Below, one piece after another: positions 1 to 6,818 of a DNA stretch of 38,056 nucleotides. Under the pieces are notes generated by a model. It ran no database searches, was not told where the DNA came from, and was given only the letters and a program-made list of their open reading frames with translations. Within the stretch, counting starts at the first letter, position 1. Every line of letters begins with the position of its first letter. Both the position numbers and the translations under genes were made by a program. Source of the DNA: Novacetimonas pomaceti. Its GTDB lineage: Bacteria > Pseudomonadota > Alphaproteobacteria > Acetobacterales > Acetobacteraceae. The DNA is taken from NCBI RefSeq assembly GCF_003207955.1, contig NZ_NOXG01000020.1:1-38056 (forward strand), written 5' to 3'.

Positions 1-114
1 AGGGTCACGACCCAGTGCTTCCTGGACTTTCAACGCCAGCCCGGGCATCCCCAGGCGCATATCGGTTACACCGGCCGCCAGCCATATCCTCAGCGTGGAG
101 GGAAGCGGGATCAT
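1..114 (-). CDS. tnpB: IS66 family TnpB (Orf2), N-terminal part, cut by window edge
   Basis: The reverse strand from 114 reads MIPLPSTLRIWLAAGVTDMR and on to LGMPGLALKVQEALGRDP, the characteristic beginning of the IS66 accessory protein TnpB (Orf2 family). IS66 elements need TnpA, TnpB and the large TnpC transposase; TnpB's exact biochemical role is not settled. The ATG overlaps the stop of the upstream tnpA by four bases (ATGA), so the two are translationally coupled, as in other IS66 members. Only the first 38 residues lie inside the window. tnpC should follow to the left if the element is complete. Confidence 0.9.
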   Translation of the reverse strand, partial: MIPLPSTLRIWLAAGVTDMRLGMPGLALKVQEALGRDP

Positions 115-587
115 GATCGTAGTGCGCCCACAATCTCACGCAGACGATCAGCGGACAGCCCTGTGTCGAACTCCAGCCGCACACCGTCCGGAAAGACCAG
201 GCTGACGGCTCGGTCGGACAGCGTTCCCTGTTCTCTCCGACGCTCCAATGGCTGCGGCTCGGGGGCCGGGGCCACCATGACAGGTATGAACGATGTCCCG
301 CCTTTGGCCCGAGCCTCTCGCCGCCAGCGAAACACCAGACTTGGATGGATCCCATACTGTGCAGCCACCTCCCTTATGGGGCGTCGGCTCTCGTAGGACG
401 CGATGACCACTCGCGCGCGAAATTCAGGGGCGTGCCAGCGGCGGCGATCCGAAACGATCTCGATCCGCGAGGCGTCCGCCAGCCTGTCCCGCTCGCCTGT
501 CTCTCTACCGCTCCTTTGGAGCCTCTCTGCGGTACTACCTGCGACACTCGCAGGTAGTACCGCGTCCCTATCTCTTAAATCGCTCAT
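111..587 (-). CDS. tnpA: IS66 family TnpA (Orf1), HTH accessory transposition protein
   Basis: This is a 158-residue protein with a helix-turn-helix of the IS66/IS3 OrfA kind. The segment from about residue 50 (WHAPEFRARVV, then ESRRPIREVAAQYGIHPS, then FRWRREAR) is the DNA-binding core. The C-terminus (VSLVFPDGVRLEFD, ADRLREIVGALR) matches the usual IS66 TnpA tail. It probably helps bind the IS ends. The first ~40 residues are an unusual extension that contains a perfect DNA hairpin, so translation may really begin downstream of the annotated start at 587. The stop overlaps tnpB. The right-hand IS66 terminal repeat should lie between about 590 and 640, but I could not define it. Confidence 0.85.
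   Translation of the reverse strand: MSDLRDRDAVLPASVAGSTAERLQRSGRETGERDRLADASRIEIVSDRRRWHAPEFRARVVIASYESRRPIREVAAQYGIHPSLVFRWRREARAKGGTSFIPVMVAPAPEPQPLERRREQGTLSDRAVSLVFPDGVRLEFDTGLSADRLREIVGALRS
529..563. repeat. Perfect 16-bp hairpin with 3-base loop inside the 5' end of tnpA
   Basis: The arm GCGGTACTACCTGCGA (529-544) is followed by CAC and then its exact reverse complement (548-563). The stem is perfect over 16 bp. It lies at codons ~9-20 of the tnpA reading frame on the minus strand, with no T-run on either side, so it is not a standard terminator. It could limit tnpA translation or be part of the end structure of the IS. Confidence 0.8.
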
Positions 588-636
588 GCTTCATAGCTGA
601 ACCAGACCAGAAGTATTCAGCAAGGCGTCAGTCGCC

Positions 637-1068
637 GGGAGCTTACTCGGAGCCTATAACAGCGGCATTTCCTTCGGGCAGCAGCGCACCCAGATCATCT
701 GGACCCGGCTGATCTATCCGAACGGCGAAAGCCTCATCCTGGAAAAGCTGCCCGGTGGCGACGCTATCGGCCAGTCTGGCCTGTCTGATGAGGTGAACAA
801 CCACTGGGGCCAGCTTTTCAAAGCCGCCCTCGTCACCACGCTTCTCAGCGTTGGGTCGGAAGCGGGCACATCATGGAACGAGAACAATCTGTTGCAGGCA
901 ATCCGCAGCGGCGCCAGCAACGGCTTCTCTATGGTCGGCAACCGCCTCATCGATCGCAGCCTGAACGTCCAGCCGACGCTGACTGACCGGCCAGGTTTGC
1001 CGTTTACGCTCGTCCTGAATCGTGATCTGGTTCTCGGGCCTTGGAAAGAGAAGGAATTCCGCCCATGA
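637..1068 (+). pseudogene. trbI: trbI (VirB10 family) conjugation protein, 3' remnant
   Basis: The open frame reads LLGAYNSGISFGQQRTQIIW, then RLIYPNGESLILEKLPGGDA, then GLSDEVNNHWGQLFKAALVT, ending KEKEFRP. This is the conserved C-terminal part of TrbI/VirB10, the inner-to-outer membrane channel component of type IV secretion/conjugation. A full TrbI is roughly 400 residues or more, and here only ~140 remain. The 5' part is missing at the junction with the IS66 end (~600-640). No start codon fits upstream. The stop overlaps the ATG of the next gene by four bases, preserving the original operon arrangement. It is a remnant of a lost conjugation cluster and almost certainly non-functional. Confidence 0.85.
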
Positions 1069-1213
1069 CGAAGCTGAAGATCGGGTCGATTGAGGATGAC
1101 AAGCCGGTGACGGTTGCTGAAGCTACCCGCCACTCTTCACTGCACCGATAGTGGAGCAGTTCATCGCGACGGATCTGGAGTTCGCGAAGGCGACGAGAAC
1201 GAGTTTAGTTTAG
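1065..1213 (+). pseudogene. DUF2274 protein gene, internally deleted
   Basis: The start reads MTKLKIGSIEDDKPV, the typical beginning of the small DUF2274 proteins that follow trbI in conjugation clusters. The frame then runs into a stop near 1150. In another frame the DNA encodes APIVEQFIATDLEFAKATR and stops at 1213, which resembles the C-terminus of the same family. The middle (~30 residues) is missing, so this is a deletion derivative. It overlaps the trbI stop by four bases. It supports the view that conjugation genes once lay here and were eroded, perhaps after the IS66 insertion. Confidence 0.75.
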
Positions 1214-1487
1214 ATTTCGGGAGGACGATAAAAAGTATAACCACAAGACGATGGGATGGATTGTGGCGAGATTAATGATTTTAATTCATAGTGCAGGACA
1301 GCCTTATGCAAGTAATTCCTGTTATCGCGATTATGTAAAGAAAGTAATAAAAACCAATATTGATATTTCAAATTTAGAAAATTACTTAAAAATATTTATA
1401 GAAATGCACATGCTGTGCTTATGTTTCGTCACTCAAGAGGGTATTTGTTCTTCAGTTGGTATTATGGATTATACGAGTAAATCCTAT
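1214..1487. other. AT-rich spacer, no gene supported
   Basis: This 274-bp stretch is much richer in A and T than the conjugation remnant to its left. An open frame on the plus strand runs from 1251 into the 3' end of ptuB on the other strand. It has no ribosome binding site, no recognisable domain and a composition expected of chance, so I do not call it. The change in base composition near 1213 probably marks the join between the old conjugation backbone and the inserted defence module. Confidence 0.5.
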
Positions 1488-2264
1488 TTAGACGTCCCAC
1501 AAGTTGCGATGGGGTTCAAGATAATCACTGGATGCAGCCGAAAACTCCGCATCTTTCTGCACTGCGCGTTTTAAATCAGCGCGAGCTTCAGATACGATCA
1601 CGATCTGATCAGATTCTGTGCTATTTTGGAGGGATTTGATGATATTAAGGAGTGCATCCAGCAATTTGAAATGCTGACGACGTCTAAGTAAAAGACCTTC
1701 GCGATCAAGCTTAATACTAGAAATGGTCGTCTTCCCCGCAGCGCTCTTCCAGATCGGCACATCGCCATTAAAATGGATATGCTCGCGTGGGTCGCTGGAA
1801 CCCGAAGGATTCAGAATGAGGGGATCTTCGAGTTTTATGTTACAATGATGATTGTGTGCCCGACGTGTTTCATCAGCGAGTGGAAAGGCTGTACGCTTAC
1901 TATACTGGTTGCAAGCGGCACAAGCATAAAAAAGATTAGACCACGAGTAAGCCAACCAGTAATATCCAGGAAGTATTTTTGATTTTCCTGAGCCGATAGC
2001 GCCTTTTGGGCGATAATGCTCTACATCCCCGCTGTAATTTGCATCAAATATACTTTCACAGTAACAGCATTTTTTGTTTTGTGCTTTCTTTAGTGCCGCT
2101 TTGACGGTTGTATCTCCATATATGTTACTATCGAAGTTGAATTTTTTGATTCCTGTGTCGTAGCTACTTTGTGCGGTGTCATAGGTTGTGTTAAGAGCGG
2201 TAGTTGCGACGGTTGCAAGTCTCAATTTTTTCGGCGGCGTTATGGGTTTGGTCACCAAGATCAT
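1488..2264 (-). CDS. ptuB: PtuB, HNH endonuclease of a Septu anti-phage system
   Basis: 258 residues. The HNH fold is visible: zinc-type cysteines at 66-69 (CCYC), the catalytic segment DVEHYRPKG around residues 80-88 with His83, and a second cysteine pair in FYACAACNQ (115-118). In Septu systems the PtuB nuclease associates with the PtuA ATPase and degrades DNA on phage infection, and the same pair also acts as effector in some retrons. Here the start codon ATG overlaps the stop of ptuA (ATGA), giving coupled synthesis. No reverse transcriptase lies nearby, so it is a stand-alone Septu rather than a retron effector. Length and motif order fit the family. I see no truncation. Confidence 0.88.
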   Translation of the reverse strand: MILVTKPITPPKKLRLATVATTALNTTYDTAQSSYDTGIKKFNFDSNIYGDTTVKAALKKAQNKKCCYCESIFDANYSGDVEHYRPKGAIGSGKSKILPGYYWLAYSWSNLFYACAACNQYSKRTAFPLADETRRAHNHHCNIKLEDPLILNPSGSSDPREHIHFNGDVPIWKSAAGKTTISSIKLDREGLLLRRRQHFKLLDALLNIIKSLQNSTESDQIVIVSEARADLKRAVQKDAEFSAASSDYLEPHRNLWDV

Positions 2265-3658
2265 TTTTGGCGCCCATCCAATACAGCGGCCGCCCGCTTT
2301 ATAACATCTAATGCGCGCTCGCTTTCCGGGTCGAAGGTCGGAGTGACTTCGCTGGCAAGCTTATCAAGCTTATCAAGCTCATTTTTCTCCGCAGATGTCA
2401 GGCGTTGCTTTTGTTTCAATTTTGTACGCTTCCGAAGTTGTTTTCCTATGAATGGAGAGAACGCAGAATCGACTTCATAGAGTGCGCTGGTGACTACCTC
2501 GTCGATCCGCCATCTCTTGTTCACAATTGGATTGTTTTCGATGAGCGCTTGCCCTGCCTCCTCTCGGATAACCGCTAGATTCGTGTCAAGATAGGACTGT
2601 GCGAGCAATGGACTATGAGCAGTGGCAATGAACTGCACATTTGGGAAGGCTGCCGAGATACTTTCTCGAAGTTCGCGCTGCCATCGCGGGTGTAGGTGGA
2701 GATCTAGTTCATCGATGATAACAATCGCGGGCATCTGCAATGGATCGGCAGCCTCGGGAAATTGGTGGTAAAGCCGCCATGCCAAATCAATCGCCCAAGC
2801 TGTCATCGTTTGGTACCCTAAGCTTAACTCGTTTAGCGGAACCTCGCCATAAGGCGTCTTGATCTGAACACCGACCTTGCCGCCCTTCGCGCCTGGTGAA
2901 GCTGGGCCATATAAAGTGATCGCCGAGACTTTTTTTACGTCAGGCAAAAGGCGGACAAGCGCTTCTTTAATGTGCTTTAAAAGGATTTTGGCTCCCGCTT
3001 GTCCCTTGCTGGCGCCATAGTCTAGTTGCTCTAAGATTTCCTTGGCATCGACTAATTCGAGGCTCGGATCGAATAGCGATGCCGTCGTATCAGGATGGAG
3101 CGAAAAGGGTTCTGATCCACGGTAGCGCATGTGGCGGGCGGCGCCATAGGCGACTACGAGAGGTTCTATTGCCTTGCCGATTCTTACCTTTGTCTGAGTG
3201 ACATCAACGAGTTCTCCATCGGCGACCTTAATCGTCGCCTTGAAAGCTATTTCGCTCGCGGTCTCTGTTCGCTCGTTAAAGGCTTGCCCGGAAGACAAGA
3301 GCACGCTCAGTGTTGCGACTTCCGTGCCTGTTCGAGCGAGTGCCGCAAGTTCCGCATCCTCACGTCGTAGCAAGGCTGGCTCAACGAACGTTGGTGGAGG
3401 CGCGTTGATTGTGTCTGGCGCTTCTTGCTTATTCCCAGCCGGCTTGGGCGGTGGTGAGGCAGCGAGTACTGGGCACATTGATGCCAGACATTGGAGTAGC
3501 GTCGTCTTGCCGACGCCATTGTCGCCGAGAATAAGAGTCCAACGGGCAGCACGGCCATCGGTAGTGGTTAGATCCAGCGTCTGCTCGTCGCCAAAAGACC
3601 GAACATTAGTGAGCGATAATCGCTTGAGGTAGACATGGCAATCTGCCGTATTGCTCAT
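2261..3658 (-). CDS. ptuA: PtuA, AAA/ABC-type ATPase of a Septu anti-phage system
   Basis: 465 residues. Walker A is GDNGVGKTT (about 45-53), the ABC-like signature is NELSLGYQTM (276-285), Walker B is AIVIIDE (311-317) followed by LDLHLHP, and the switch histidine lies in IATAHSP (His348). This is the SMC/OLD-like arrangement of PtuA. It is expected to form the ATP-sensing scaffold that holds and controls the PtuB HNH nuclease. The ATG at 3658 precedes MSNTADCHVY. Upstream lies a 444-bp AT-rich spacer shared with the divergent peptide operon. The C-terminal ~60 residues are lysine-rich and charged. The pairing with the HNH gene makes the Septu call strong. Confidence 0.9.
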   Translation of the reverse strand: MSNTADCHVYLKRLSLTNVRSFGDEQTLDLTTTDGRAARWTLILGDNGVGKTTLLQCLASMCPVLAASPPPKPAGNKQEAPDTINAPPPTFVEPALLRREDAELAALARTGTEVATLSVLLSSGQAFNERTETASEIAFKATIKVADGELVDVTQTKVRIGKAIEPLVVAYGAARHMRYRGSEPFSLHPDTTASLFDPSLELVDAKEILEQLDYGASKGQAGAKILLKHIKEALVRLLPDVKKVSAITLYGPASPGAKGGKVGVQIKTPYGEVPLNELSLGYQTMTAWAIDLAWRLYHQFPEAADPLQMPAIVIIDELDLHLHPRWQRELRESISAAFPNVQFIATAHSPLLAQSYLDTNLAVIREEAGQALIENNPIVNKRWRIDEVVTSALYEVDSAFSPFIGKQLRKRTKLKQKQRLTSAEKNELDKLDKLASEVTPTFDPESERALDVIKRAAAVLDGRQK

Positions 3659-4102
3659 AATCGTATCTCCAAAACGCGATAAAAATCTTGTTCAATAGGT
3701 AGGTCCCTGCGGATCTCATATCCAAGGTACACGCAATTTAGCAGAATTTCGAACCCGGGGCAGTTCATTGTCTTTTAGTCAATCGCATAACGATGTCTAT
3801 GGGGGATATGGACATAAAAAATATCGATTATAATATGAATATATCGACAAATAACGTATAAAAGTTAAATAAAAAATAGGAACATAATGAATAAATAAGA
3901 CTACAAATATAACTATAAAATAAATATCTATCATATGGAATATAATTAAACCAAAATAATGAATATTATTCTTTTTTATTAAAATAACTACATATCACAC
4001 TCAGTGTTTTATATTATTTTTACTTATAATTATTCCGATAAATTTTTCTCATTGGCATTTATGAGTGGCTATGATAGATCCTAGAAAAAATAGGAGCGGA
4101 AA
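3659..4102. promoter_or_regulatory. AT-rich divergent intergenic region (Septu / peptide operon)
   Basis: No coding region is supported in these 444 bp. The DNA from about 3800 to 4080 is extremely A/T-rich, unlike both neighbours, and probably holds the promoters for ptuA (leftward) and the peptide operon (rightward). A TATAAT hexamer at 4025-4030 could serve as a -10 element for the rightward operon, but I find no convincing TTGACA at the right distance, so this is tentative. A good ribosome binding site, AGGAG at 4092-4096, stands before the precursor ATG at 4103. Confidence 0.45.
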
Positions 4103-4270
4103 ATGTACGATGTCTTACCAAAGCAGGAATTTCGTAACACTGAGGAAGCCGTGACGCTTGATGTCTCCCTCGATAGTCCAGCGATTCGTCGACTGGTAGA
4201 AGAGGTGCGTGCAGAACTCTATGAAGTGCCTCGGAGCTACAACCGAACCTTCAATCGACACAACCGCTAG
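4103..4270 (+). CDS. yhhA: RiPP precursor peptide with three aromatic-Asn-Arg core motifs (YhhA-like)
   Basis: A 55-residue peptide with ribosome binding site AGGAG six bases before the ATG. The leader (residues 1-44) is acidic and includes a helical stretch, SPAIRRLVEEVRAEL. The C-terminus is SYNRTFNRHNR, which gives Tyr46-Asn-Arg48, Phe50-Asn-Arg52 and His53-Asn-Arg55 and ends exactly at the final Arg. Three-residue cyclophane peptides ('triceptides') are made by radical SAM enzymes that join an aromatic ring to the beta-carbon of the residue two positions on. All three triplets fit that pattern, including the Tyr and His types. The maturase gene starts 11 bp later. The name follows the cyclophane family and has nothing to do with E. 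coli yhhA. The actual product is untested. Confidence 0.85.
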   Translation: MYDVLPKQEFRNTEEAVTLDVSLDSPAIRRLVEEVRAELYEVPRSYNRTFNRHNR

Positions 4271-4281
4271 GTGCAACGGCG

Positions 4282-5406
4282 GTGTTTATTGACACCGTAC
4301 TCCTGAAAGTTGCGAGTCGCTGTAACCTCGATTGTAGCTATTGCTACGTTTACAACATGGGGGATGAGGCATGGCGCACTTTGCCGAAGCGAATGTCTCT
4401 TGCGACAGAGGATGCGGTTGCACGTAGCTTAGGTGAGCTTCTGCGATCACAAGGTCGTGAATTCTCGGTCGTTCTTCATGGTGGTGAACCCCTGATGCTT
4501 GGAGAGCGGCGGCTTGCCTCGCTGTTCTCCAAACTCCGTACGAATCTCGGATTGGGTTGTGGGATTAGCATCCAGACCAACGGCGTGTTGATTACCCCGG
4601 AAATCCTTGATTGTTGTGCCGAGCATCACGTGACGCTGTCGGTGAGCATTGATGGTCCGGCTGAAGTGCATGATCAGTTCAGGATCGACCGCCGAGGCCA
4701 GGCAAGCCATGCCGCTGTTGAAGAAGGTATTCGCGTGCTTCAAGCTCATGGGGCTGGTGCTGATCTGTTTTCGGGTGTGCTGGCGGTTGTCGACCCTAAG
4801 ACGTCTCCAGAAACTATTTATCATTATTTCAAATACTTGTGCGTCCCCAGCGTGGATTTTCTTTATCGTGATGGTAATCACAGCGCACTGCCGTTTGGCA
4901 AATCTTCAGTGTCATCGACTGAATATGGTACGTGGATGAGCCGTATACTTGACTGTTATGTCGCTGATGCTGCCCCCTTTCGCATTCGTATGCTTGATGA
5001 CATGCTCAAACTTGCTTTGGGCGGAGTAGGCGTCAAAGAGGGCGTTGGCCTTACCGACTATGGTATATTGATTATCGACACGGACGGCTCGATCAAAAAG
5101 AACGATACGCTTAAAAGTTCTCCTCTTGGAGACGCTTTCAATGAGACTTGGAATATTCATCATGACGAACTGCAAGAAATAGCTGTTAGTCAAGCCTTCC
5201 GCGACTACCATGTGGCACAGCGGCCAACATCGTCTCTCTGCACGAACTGCTCGCTACTGAAAATCTGTGGCGGTGGTATGCTGACTCATAGGTTTCGTGA
5301 AGGGACGGGTTATGACAATCCAACTGTATTTTGCGCTGATCAAACCCGTTTGATTAGTCGGATTTATGATCATATCGCCCACTATCTATCAATGGAGTCG
5401 GCGTGA
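4282..5406 (+). CDS. yhhB: Radical SAM/SPASM peptide maturase, cyclophane-forming type (YhhB-like)
   Basis: 374 residues. The radical SAM cluster motif is Cys14-x3-Cys18-x2-Cys21 in SRCNLDCSYCYVYN, followed by the glycine-rich HGGEPL. The C-terminus carries SPASM-type cysteines: Cys320, Cys323 and Cys329 in CTNCSLLKICGGG, and Cys351 in VFCADQ. This is the layout of the FxsB/XyeB/GrrM group that makes Cbeta-aryl cyclophanes on peptides. It should bind S-adenosylmethionine and extra Fe-S clusters and act on the upstream precursor in the cytoplasm. The start is GTG at 4282, only 11 bp after the precursor stop and with a poor ribosome site, so it probably depends on coupling and yields far less protein than peptide. 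Confidence 0.88.
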   Translation: MFIDTVLLKVASRCNLDCSYCYVYNMGDEAWRTLPKRMSLATEDAVARSLGELLRSQGREFSVVLHGGEPLMLGERRLASLFSKLRTNLGLGCGISIQTNGVLITPEILDCCAEHHVTLSVSIDGPAEVHDQFRIDRRGQASHAAVEEGIRVLQAHGAGADLFSGVLAVVDPKTSPETIYHYFKYLCVPSVDFLYRDGNHSALPFGKSSVSSTEYGTWMSRILDCYVADAAPFRIRMLDDMLKLALGGVGVKEGVGLTDYGILIIDTDGSIKKNDTLKSSPLGDAFNETWNIHHDELQEIAVSQAFRDYHVAQRPTSSLCTNCSLLKICGGGMLTHRFREGTGYDNPTVFCADQTRLISRIYDHIAHYLSMESA

Positions 5407-5987
5407 AACCTATATCTATAGATGTCCGGCATATTCCTTTCGCCCATGCGTCGGCAGTGGGTTTTCTCGACTCTGATCTTGCCGGAGCGGCGTTAGATTG
5501 GATGGCATGTGATGCTCCTTGGATTCTTAGGATCGCGGACTTTTACGAGCAATGGGAACTGCATTTGGATCAGGAGAACTTGCCTGACTCTCTAAAAGAG
5601 CTTGTGAGTCCGGTTTTTGTCGACAGATTAAGGCGACATCTCCTCGAACCAATCACAAATATCGATCTAGAGCTGGCCGAAGTCACTGCACATAAGTTAG
5701 TTTCTGGACAAACAATTCGAATTCACAACGATTATATTGAGAATGCTGAATCGCATCGGGTATTGATCCAGCTCAACCGAGGCTGGGGGGATGAGCAGGG
5801 TGGCTTACTCATGCTGTTTGGTAGTGGAAGCGCGAATGACTTGGAGCGGATCATTAGGCCACTTCACCGATCAGCTTTTGGATTTACGATCAGTGATCGA
5901 TCATTTCATGCTGTTTCCACAATTACGCACGGCGAGCGTTACACGCTTGTTTATTCGTTTAGACACGCCGCACTTGTCTCCGCATGA
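5403..5987 (+). CDS. yhhC: 2-oxoglutarate/Fe(II) oxygenase acting on the cyclophane peptide (YhhC-like)
   Basis: 194 residues. The iron ligands are recognisable: His108-x-Asp110 in RIHNDY, the distal His169 in SFHAV, and Arg179 in GERYTLVYSF as the 2-oxoglutarate anchor. The overall form is that of a small prolyl-hydroxylase-like double-stranded beta-helix. The GTG start overlaps the maturase stop (GTGA) and the stop overlaps the next ATG, so it is locked into the operon. By its position it probably hydroxylates or otherwise oxidises the cyclised core peptide. The modified residue cannot be read from sequence; Asn and Arg side chains in the three triplets are candidates. Confidence 0.8.
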   Translation: MKPISIDVRHIPFAHASAVGFLDSDLAGAALDWMACDAPWILRIADFYEQWELHLDQENLPDSLKELVSPVFVDRLRRHLLEPITNIDLELAEVTAHKLVSGQTIRIHNDYIENAESHRVLIQLNRGWGDEQGGLLMLFGSGSANDLERIIRPLHRSAFGFTISDRSFHAVSTITHGERYTLVYSFRHAALVSA

Positions 5988-6715
5988 TTCGACAGCAAAA
6001 CATGCGGGCACCTCCATGGATGGATGGAAGCCAGTTCACTCCGGTGTTCTTTGGGCACTTCCACGCTGATCTTCTACGCAGGGTGACGCCTGCTCCGCCT
6101 GAGATCGCTGAGGAATTGGCGGCAAGGGGTTTGGTGAGTGTTGAGTCTTCGCCGGCCTCGACTCGATTGCTAGGTGCGGCTCTATCCTGGATAATACGTC
6201 TACAGGACTTGGCATCCCTTATCTATGCAAGCGTGACAGATATCCATTTCCTCGAATCCGAAACGGGCTATGACGTGAGCCACAGCGAACCTCGGTGGCG
6301 AAGCACAATTTTTGTGTCGGTACCCGACCGTAGCGATGATATTGGCGCTCTAAGATTGGCTGAGAGCGTCGTTCACGAGGCGATGCACCTTCATCTTACG
6401 AATAGGGAGCAGGAGACTTGGTTCGTGAAAGAGAGTGACGGGACGATGTGCTCGCCTTGGCGCGCTGAACGTCGCCCCTTTCAAGGCGTACTGCACGGTC
6501 TATATGTGTTTAGTTGCCTCTCTTTTTTTTTCAAAAGGCTTATCGTTGACGAAGCGCTTGTTGCTTCCAGTCGTGTCTACCTTACTCAGAGACTGACAGA
6601 GATTGAAGGCGAGGTGCAAAGCATCGATTTCGTGACGCTTGCTAGTGGACTGACTGAGAGGGGAGTTGCATTGATGGAAGAATGTGCCGGGGTCGTTATT
6701 CACCCGTACTGCTAA
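5984..6715 (+). CDS. HExxH-motif peptide modification protein (putative 2-oxoglutarate-dependent beta-hydroxylase)
   Basis: 243 residues. The motif HEAMH (His131, Glu132, His135) sits after a hydrophobic strand. It is followed by WRAERRPFQGVLHGLYVF, where His171 is a likely third metal ligand. This arrangement matches the HEXXH-containing putative peptide modification proteins found in many RiPP clusters, some of which are reported to be 2-oxoglutarate-dependent beta-hydroxylases rather than proteases. The ATG overlaps the preceding stop (ATGA). It is the last gene of the operon. A metallopeptidase that removes the leader is the alternative role. That matters because no other protease or exporter gene is present. 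Confidence 0.75.
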   Translation: MIRQQNMRAPPWMDGSQFTPVFFGHFHADLLRRVTPAPPEIAEELAARGLVSVESSPASTRLLGAALSWIIRLQDLASLIYASVTDIHFLESETGYDVSHSEPRWRSTIFVSVPDRSDDIGALRLAESVVHEAMHLHLTNREQETWFVKESDGTMCSPWRAERRPFQGVLHGLYVFSCLSFFFKRLIVDEALVASSRVYLTQRLTEIEGEVQSIDFVTLASGLTERGVALMEECAGVVIHPYC

Positions 6716-6818
6716 TGGACATGTTCAACAATCTTTAAATCCGGTGATCTGTTTTTCTGGCTAAGCCGCCATATTAAAAATAATTTGCGTCCATGGTGCG
6801 TCTGAGTGATCTATGCAC

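Noticed and set aside
1251..1574. Plus-strand open frame of 107 codons
   Set aside because: No ribosome site, no domain, AT-rich chance composition, and its end overlaps the 3' end of ptuB on the other strand.
2261..3658. Retron with PtuA/PtuB-type effector
   Set aside because: No reverse transcriptase gene or msr/msd-like structure is near, so the pair is a stand-alone Septu.
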